A stretch of DNA of 64,000 nucleotides from Ursus arctos (lineage: Eukaryota; Chordata; Mammalia; Carnivora; Ursidae), in assembly GCF_023065955.2 (NCBI RefSeq), contig NW_026623008.1, positions 17,790,001-17,854,000 of the forward strand, read 5' to 3'. The position numbers and the translations under genes are program-made. Positions 12,301 through 21,300 of the stretch are shown piece after piece. The notes beneath the pieces were generated by a model, which saw nothing but the letters and a program-made list of their open reading frames with translations, ran no database searches and was not told where the DNA came from. Position 1 is the stretch's first letter, and each line of letters opens with the position of its first letter.

Positions 12301-15300
12301 TGTGTACTTTACATTTGTAAAATAATAAATAATATTTATTATTTAGTTAATAATAAGTAGTTTTATTAGCTTCGTGGGTATTTGTGACCAAGTCTAAGTG
12401 TGCTGCCTTTGCTTTTCATTTACAAAATAGAGACCAAAGCACCCCACAGCTGCAGTAAGTCCGTTAAAAGCCCACAGAGCTTTCGCAGCTCTTTAAACAT
12501 GAAGTTAATCATAGGAAACCTTAAAAATGCATATAGGTCTTGGGTGTTTTTGATACTTGGGACTTTGTTTTCTTTTCTTTTTTTTTTTTTTTTTTAAGAG
12601 AGGTGGAGAGAGAGAGAGAGAGCATGGGGAAGGGGGAGAGGGAGAGAGAGTTTTTAGTAGGCTCCATTCCCAGTGCAGAGCCCGACACAGGGCTCAGTCT
12701 CAAGACCCTGAGTGACTTGAGCCGAAATCAAGAGTCGGACACTTAAGTGACTAAGCCACACAGGTGCCCCGGGACTTTGTTTTAAATTTAAGTTTTGATA
12801 TTTGGGAACAATTATTAGTTATTTTAAATTAAGGAAACCATGTGCAAACGATTGACGTTCTTGTTTTTGCAGTCGCAGACGTTGGCTACCAGGTCTATAG
12901 GGAAAGGCCTGTCACATACATTTTTTTTGTTTGTGTGATAAATGCTAGGGATGTGGAAAGAAGTTATTCAGACCCTAATAGGACTTTCAGTAGTTTTACA
13001 AGTGCTTAGAGTAACAAGCATCAGGTACTTGGCTTGAGATGCTTTGGGGGTTAGTTATTTGGAAAATCACTGGATTCTTAAGGGACAGTTGTATCCTATG
13101 GAGTGTGCCATGGGGATGATTTATATAACTTAATTATATAATAATGATGTGTATTTATGCTTGGCTTTTAAGTCATTGACCATATATGGGTAATAACCTT
13201 TGTTTAGAACTGATGGCTTGTATACATGCTTGCATAAGTGGGCTTAACTTGCTAATTTGGACACTCCCATCTGCTTAGATTCAGAAAATATGGGCAGACT
13301 CTTTTAAGCACAGATGTAATGTAATTTTTGTTTATTGTGTAATTATAGATTCTGGCTCCTCTTCTTCCTCAGAAGATGAGCGACCCAAGAGGTCCCACGT
13401 GAAGAATGGTGAGGTAGGCAGGCGGCGGAGACATTCCCCTTCCCGGAGTGCCTCTCCATCACCTCGAAAGCGCCAGAAAGAGACTTCCCCTCGGTAATGT
13501 CTTTCTTTCAGTAGCCGTCACTGGTGTTCTGTGGTTGTGATGAAACTTCTAACTTAAGGGGTGGGCTACAGGCTTATTTTAGAAATAATTCCTGCATTTC
13601 AAGGACTCACAGAAGGAGATGGTCAGATTTGGGGGGGTTGGGGACATTTTCTTTGCTTTATTTGGTGGTTATCACTATTAGTGAGATCTTGGTGAGCTTT
13701 GTACCACCATGTCCTATGTATGCATGACTAGACAAGTGAAACCGTAGCATTAACTTCTGAATATCTTTGAATATTTTTAAAAAGTACATATTAAAAAAAA
13801 TACATTGCCATTAGTGATACTTAACTCCATTGAAGTAAATAATTTGGTGAATGGAATTCTTGACCTTTGTTTTTCTCCACTGCTCTCAGGATGCAAATGG
13901 GAAAGCGATGGCAATCGCCAGTGACTAAAAGGTTGGTTAGCCGCTAATTTGTACATGTGGCTACATGTCAGAGTTTAGTGACATGAGCTGCTATTTCGGT
14001 AACCTGCTCCCATCCCTGTGCATACAGTGGGGATGGCTGTGGAGAAGGTCCCTAGTTGTTTTAGTTGGTTATATTTCTTTGCATATCAAATTAATGATAA
14101 ACTTGTACACAGTGTTCATTTTAGAGTACCATTTGAGCTTAAATTTTTGTGCATTTGTAGTACCTGGATATTTTCCAAGAGCTAGGATAATTATAGCTCC
14201 TTAGAATTAGTGGGGAGGACCTTTGTGGTTGCTTTCAGGAAAGCAAGCAAAACTTGGGAAAGACTTTAAAAAGATTAAAGATGAACATGAGGGCTCTGGC
14301 CCTGTTCAGGGTCCTCTGCAGTAGGCAGGTCGGTTGCTTATCCCCATTGAGCCTTTTTGATCAGGTGTCTGTGACTATAAAACTAACGTTTTAGAGCTTA
14401 ATCATAAATAGAAATCTCTTAATTCAGGCCTATCTCATAAATGAGAAAACAGGCCCAGAAGTACTAAAATGAATTTCTTCAGGGTATAAAGTGACAAAGC
14501 CTGATGTTAGACCTGTGCTGTTGACATTATACCATTATACTGTCTTCATTAGTCTTCTGCTTTTGGCAGTGGGGGGTCTTAGCTGCTGCTAAATTTCTGA
14601 GTATCCTTTCTGAAATTACCATATTGTCCTCTTTATAGCTCACTTTTTGAAGCTGTGTTGTTTTAGGTAGTCACTAATTAGTAAGAATTCTCTCGGAAAG
14701 ATTCTTTGGAACTAGTCAGCAGTGTTCGTGATGGAGCGAAGTTGCGTATTTGTGTTGTGGAATATTTGGCAATAAAAAATAAAAACCTTTAAAAAAGATG
14801 AATTCAGATGCCAAGGTATTCTGTTCCCAACTATAATTATCCCTGACTTCTGTGAAATTGCTAGTATAGCAGCTAAAAAGTTGCTTTACAAAATCAGGTT
14901 AGTGGTAAGATTTCTTCCCCCTCACAGACACCCCTCCCCCCCATTATGGAACTACTTTCTTACTGGAAAGTGATTTATCAACACTGATGTTCACTACCCT
15001 ACTCCAGGATGTTTTTGTTTATCCTCTTTAAAAAGGCCTCCGGTTTTAATGATTCTGGAAATTGCTATCAGATGTGTAGGATTTAGAGACAGAAAGAATT
15101 ATTTGGAACCATGCCTCAGTATTTATTATATTTTTGAAAGGGGACATACAGCCTGGTTTGGAGTATTTCATAAGTAAACTTTAAACTTCGAAAAAATAAT
15201 ATTTTCCGTGCTTTGAAACGCTTATCTTTGGGATCGAATGCTCCTTAAAGGATAAAAGGTATATTGATCATAGTGTAAAAAGGAAGTTATCACACACACA

Positions 15301-18300
15301 CAAAAATAAAAAGGTAGTTGTCACATCTACGGCTTCTTGTCTTCGTTACCAACAGGGCTAGTGAAGTGGTTGTTCTGAGACATTGCTGCAGAGATAGCAA
15401 GCTGGTTCCTTCTGATAAATAACTTGCCTTTCGACATACTAGAGGGCTGCGTCACACTGAGGCCTACTGAAACTGGTTCTCACACAATTTGGTGGGGGAA
15501 CTTCACTGCCCAACAATTTCTACGCAGTTGAAGGCTTAGCTTGGCATTATTCAGAGTAACTAGAAAATGCCTAGTTTGTTATTAGATTAAGCAGATGAAA
15601 TATATTAAGCATTTAGAATTTTGAATAATACAGCGAACAAACTTGACCTCTTAGAAATATATTGAACCTGGGCTTTATGTCACATTTTTTTTAAGCACAT
15701 ATGGAAAAATTGAAATAGATTGATCTCGAAGTAGTTTTTTGTTTTGACCCTTGAAACGTGTGCCCTCTCAGCTCAGGTAGACATTCTGTAGCCTTCAGAT
15801 CATGGAGCCATGTGGAGTCAAGACTCCAGTTTTAAGTGATTATCAAATTTTTCTAGCAGTTCCTTAAGTTAATACAAGTTTAGTTACGGTTTTACTTACT
15901 CTTTCTGGTTATTTTCGCATATAGGAACAGGACATTGAAGGTCACCACTGAACGGGACCTTTTGGCTACTCTCAGCCTTTCGTTTTACCAGGGAAGATGA
16001 GGCACAACATGAATACCTGAGGTCATTAGTTTATCATAATAGGTTCTAACCTGAATCCAATTTTTTAGTGAGAATTTCTGATTAGATTTTACAGACTATT
16101 TTTAAAAAGAAGCCACATCATCAATAGTAATAGCCACTTCCTGCGATTGTATTTATTGATAACATTGGGAGTTCTGCCTTGCATCACTTCATCCTCTTAG
16201 TTTGCACCTATAAACTTTCTTTTTTCTCCTTTATAAGTCAAAACGCAAATGTCTTTTCCTATTTGAAATCTTGAATCAATACTGTGGTTATCCTGTCTCT
16301 CTGGGTCCTGTAATTCTCCGATTAACCCTGCTAGTAAAATGGCTTCTTCTTTACTGTATTTTCTTATAGTTAGTAGTTCCTGTCTACATTTCGTTTCATC
16401 CAGAGCTTATCTGTCTTCAGAGATTGCCTCTTGTAGTTTATTTTAGATCTGTTCCAAGTGAAGTCTTAGTTCCCACAAAGCATAAACAAATTGGAATTGA
16501 AAATTAAATAAAATAAGTACTAAATTTAATAATGAATTTCAGAATTTGTTCTATTAGTAACAGAGCTCTCCTTAGTTTTAAAGGGGGAATCAAGACTAAT
16601 AAACTTTAGAAAATATTTCCAGATTCATAGGAGGCCTCAATCCTATGCTGGTCAAGAAATTGAAAGCTTTAAATAGTATGGATACGCTGTATATGCAAAC
16701 TTAGCCAAAAGGTGGTAAATTGTCTTGGAGTATGTTTTAATATATCTTTTCGGAGACTGCTATGAGTTAGTCCAGTTGATATAATTGTATTTTTCATGTG
16801 TGTATTTTTCATTTGTGTTGGTTAAGTGTGTAACAGAGCTCAGAATTAGGGTTTTATATGATTATCTATATTTCAACCATGTTGCTCCCAGTGATAGCTT
16901 TAGTGCTCAACTTTTAATCCTTTGTTTTTGGGATAGTGTTTTTAGTTAGTAGTAAGCAACTCCTGAATAGTGGAAATAGCTTTTTAAAAATGGAGAATTT
17001 AGAACAGTGACACCCAGATTTGGGGCCTTAAGCCACTAGTGGCTATTAAAATTTTAAATTTCTGAATTAGAACATGGAAATTTTTCCATGTTAAATTTAA
17101 AATCAAAAATTAAAAAATTAAAAAAAAATTCCTAACAAGGAATCAGAATCACCTGAGAGCCTTTTCAGCACACACCAGCTAGACCATAGTCCGGACCTGG
17201 TGAACGAACTCGATAGGCTTCCTAGGTAATTGTGATATGCATCCCAATTGAAAAACAATGTTGTAAGGCAGTGTTTTCAAAATTTTTTCAGCCCGTGTCG
17301 TGTTAATTTCTGTATCATGACCGAGACTGCATATTTATATACTGAAACAAAAATTTTACAAAACAAAATTCACCATTCCCACAAGTAATATACTCTGATT
17401 TTCTAAAAATGCTGCTTCTCAGCCAGAATCTGGACTGATGGTCTTGACAGGTGGTTTGAAAAACATTGCACTGAGGAATAGTTGGTTGCACTCTGGGTTA
17501 ATGATGATTTGAAACTATGTCATCTGGATCACTTAATTATAAATGTTAACTCCAAATCACCTGTTTTTTTGTTTTTTGGGGGTTTTTTTTGGTGATTTAG
17601 TGGTAGTAGACGGAGGAGGAGTCCCTCCCCACCACCCACCAGAAGGCGACGTTCTCCTTCTCCTGCCCCTCCTCCTCGTAGGCGCAGGTCTCCCACGCCG
17701 CCACCACGACGAAGGTATTTTATTAGATACGCTAGTTAGAGCTAATTGAAGCAACTTTATGATCAGAATATCTTACCAGAGTGGCATTGCTCAGCCAGTT
17801 GCAGTACACCACATATTATGTGATTCTGTTAATATGAAAAGTCCAGAACACCCAGATCTATAGAGATAAAAGTAGATTTGTGGTGCCTAGGGTGGGCTGG
17901 GAATGGGGAGTGTTGTAATGGTTATACAACTGAATATACTTTAAACTATTGAAATGTACCCTTTAAAATTTATGGTATGTGAATCGTATGTCAACAAAGA
18001 TGTTAAAAGGGGAAGTCACTCTACTTAGTGATCATAAAGGGAAAAATACTAACTTTACAGTGAAGAATTCTAGCAGATACCTCCTTAACTAAGGAATCAG
18101 TCAACAGTCAGTAGTGCATATTGGCATAGAATTCCCAGATACCTTATCTGGTATCCTTATCAGTTATACAGAACCTCAGTCTGATTTATTAGGAAATATT
18201 AAACAAACCCAAATTGAAGGCTATTCTACAAGGTGTAACTAACTAGTACGCTTTAAAAATGGCAGTCATAGGCTCGGTCAGTTGGGTGTCTGTCTTCAGC

Positions 18301-21300
18301 TCAGGTCATGATCCCATGCTCCTGGGATCGAGCCCCACATTGGGCTCCCTGCTTCTCCCTCTGCCCTCCCCCCACCTTGTGCTTGTGCACGCTCTTTGAA
18401 ATAAAATCTTACAGATAAATAAAAATGGCAGTCATGGAAGACAAAGGAATAGTCACATGTTGGCAGGAATTAAGGATCCATGATAACTAAATATAATGTA
18501 GAATTCTGGTTTTTAGAACCTGGAACAGAAAAGAGACATTAGTGGGAAACCGGGGTTGTGTTTTAGTTAATTCTGCCTTAGAGCTGTGGCTAATTTCATA
18601 GTTTCATCACTTTTGTTTATTGAAGCTGTTAGTGGCAGATCTCTACTATTTTTTTTGTTCTATAAATCGAAAGTGATTTCAAAATAAAAGGTAGGGGGAA
18701 AGATTTGTAAGGACATTGCTGAAATACAGTACCGAGCAGTATCGAGTGCCTATTATATGCCAGGTTAAGTGCTGTAGGTGCTTTATATACTTAATCTGTA
18801 GTCCTTGAGATGACCTTGCTCAGTAGGTGGTATTGTGTCCATTTTTCAGGTGAGGAAATGGAGGTGCACACTACCGTGTTGTCCAAAAAGTAGTCTATTG
18901 TAAAGCTGATTCTAGGCTGGAAAATATTTTGAGCTTAAGGTCTGAACATTTCAGGAGCAAATTAGGCAGTTGGAACTGAATGTTGTGTTCAGGTCGAATT
19001 TCTAAGAGGCACGTTAAGATTGTATAGGCATTGAGCATTGAGCGGAAGGCCAGCTTGGACTTCCACAGGAATGCGTTCTGCCTAGTAGGTAGACTTCAAC
19101 TGAAAGGTGGTTTTTTTAAGACGCAAAATCCAAGTCTCAACTTGGCAGGGTGGGATGGGTGTAGAGATATCTTTTAAAACGTGTGGAGGTGAACTCTTAC
19201 CAAGTCCAAATGCTACTTCAAGAGAACACCACATAGAACTATTTTATTTTATGTTACGTTGTTTTATTTTATTTATTTGAGAGAGAGAGCAGGGGCGGGG
19301 GAGGGTGCGTGAGAAGTGAACTCCCTGCTGAGCAGGCATCCCCACAGGGGGCTCGATCCCAGGACCTTGAGATCATGACCTGAGCTGAAGGCAGAACGCT
19401 TAACTGACTGAGCCACCCAGGCACTCCCAGGAGAGCTCTTTTAAAGCACAGACTTCCTGAGTTGCCCATGGTAGAGTCCTGCTAACACAGCTACCTAGCT
19501 CTCGTACCTAATCATAATGGGTGTTCACAGTTTATGCAAGATTCTCTTCTCAAAAAAACCCATCAAATTGGTTCCATATGGATTATGTTAAATGACTTTT
19601 GACAAACTTGAATTCATTCTGGAAACTTTGGATTTCTCCAGTAAGCAAAATGTCCTGTTTTCTGGTCATCTAGGATAAACAAAGCCACTAAGTGATTTCT
19701 TCTCCTTTAAATGAGGATGAAGGCATAGCATTTCCAGTTAAAAATGTGCTGTCTTTGCCTGGTGCCTAACTGCAGTATTGCCGTAACTTTTGGTTAGTTT
19801 TCTGTGCATTCTGTTGCCTTACTCTTTTGGACCTTTCAGCTTAATGGTGTATTTTTCCTAGGACTCCTTCTCCTCCCCCCCGCCGGCGCTCACCTTCCCC
19901 AAGAAGATACTCTCCACCGATACAGAGGAGATACTCTCCTTCTCCGCCTCCAAAGAGAAGAACGGCTTCTCCCCCTCCCCCTCCTAAACGAAGGGCGTCA
20001 CCATCTCCACCACCAAAGCGGCGGGTCTCCCATTCTCCACCTCCCAAACAAAGAAGCTCCCCGGTCACCAAGAGACGTTCGCCTTCATTATCATCAAAGC
20101 ATAGGAAAGGGTCTTCCCCGAGCCGGTCTACCCGGGAGCCCCGGTCACCACAACCAAACAAAAGGCATTCGCCCTCACCACGGCCTCGAGCTCCTCAAAC
20201 CTCCTCAAGTCCTCCACCTGTTCGAAGAGGGGCATCATCATCACCCCAAAGAAGGCAGTCCCCTTCTCCAAGTACTAGGCCCATTAGGAGAGTCTCCAGG
20301 ACTCCGGAACCCAAAAAGACAAAAAAGTAAAAATATTTTATGCTTTCTTGGTTAGGAACACTAACTTGCATAGTTCTTTATGTTTGGAAGCTTTTTTTCC
20401 CCCCTTTACTGAGAAATTGCAGAAAAGAATAAGCTGGGAATACAGGCTTTTAAGACAGCTTAAAGGTGCTATTCACAGATCCGTTTTCTGTTTTCAGAAT
20501 AGTTCCTTATGGCGTAAACTAAATGCCATGGACTCTATACTTGGTTCTTAGGGGAATCAGGTCTATTGGGGGATGTGCTTCCAAAACTGAATTCTGAAGT
20601 AATGCAGAGAACATTTCTTGCATATTCATGTAAGACTGATAAAAGCCATCTTAAGTACAAGGAATTGGCATTATTAATTTCAGATAGGAAGAAGCGTTAA
20701 CAGAACGCATAGAGGATTATGGGGCTTAAACTGCTCTCCAGGAGACTTAGACGATACAAATTTGATATGTGTGTGTTTGTAGAATCAACTAAGTGGTAAA
20801 ATATTTAAAGTTTGTGACCTGGTTATATAATGGTGGTAGGTTATTTTCTCTTAGAAAAGACCTTTGCTCTTGGATACTAAGTGTTTTGTTCTTTCTTTCT
20901 GTTTCTAGGGCTGCCTCACCAAGCCCTCAGTCTGTAAGGAGGGTCTCATCCTCCCGATCTGTCTCAGGATCTCCTGAGCCAGCAGCTAAAAAACCCCCAG
21001 CACCTCAATCTCCTGTCCAGTCCCAGTCCCCCTCTACCAACTGGTCACCAGCGGTACCGGTCAAAAAGGCTAAAAGCCCAACACCAAGCCCATCTCCAGC
21101 AAGGGTATGTGTTTGCCCTGTTTTGGACACCCTTTCAAATTGTATGTGGTCACGTGGAAGCAAAGACACGTTTTTGCTTGTTTGTGGCTCAGAGCCGCAC
21201 TGTTTTCTGTAGTTCAGCTGGCCTCAAGGAAGCATGAAATTCAGGGCTGGTGGCTGCACCACAGTCCATGCTTCATGTCCTAGCCACCCGCTAACTGACA

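Larger units (their letters stand above)
13932..17600 (+). other. SRRM1: SRRM1 intron, 3.7 kb
   Basis: Begins GTTGGT. Contains a MIR remnant (about 14395-14535) and DNA-transposon fossils near 17000-17270. About 14540-16980 has no recognised repeat or exon. The acceptor region TTTTTTTTGGTGATTTAG is unusual in having three in-frame AGs. Confidence 0.88.
17715..19861 (+). other. SRRM1: SRRM1 intron, 2.1 kb, repeat-rich
   Basis: Contains an L1-like 3' end (17795-18005), a Can-SINE with target duplication (18270-18420), MIR (18735-18880) and a reversed Can-SINE (19252-19427). Acceptor TTTTTCCTAG. Confidence 0.9.

Noticed and set aside
19804..20355. 183-codon plus-strand frame starting with ATG over the large RS exon
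   Set aside because: It is in the wrong frame relative to SRRM1. The real exon has no ATG and enters by splicing with phase 2.
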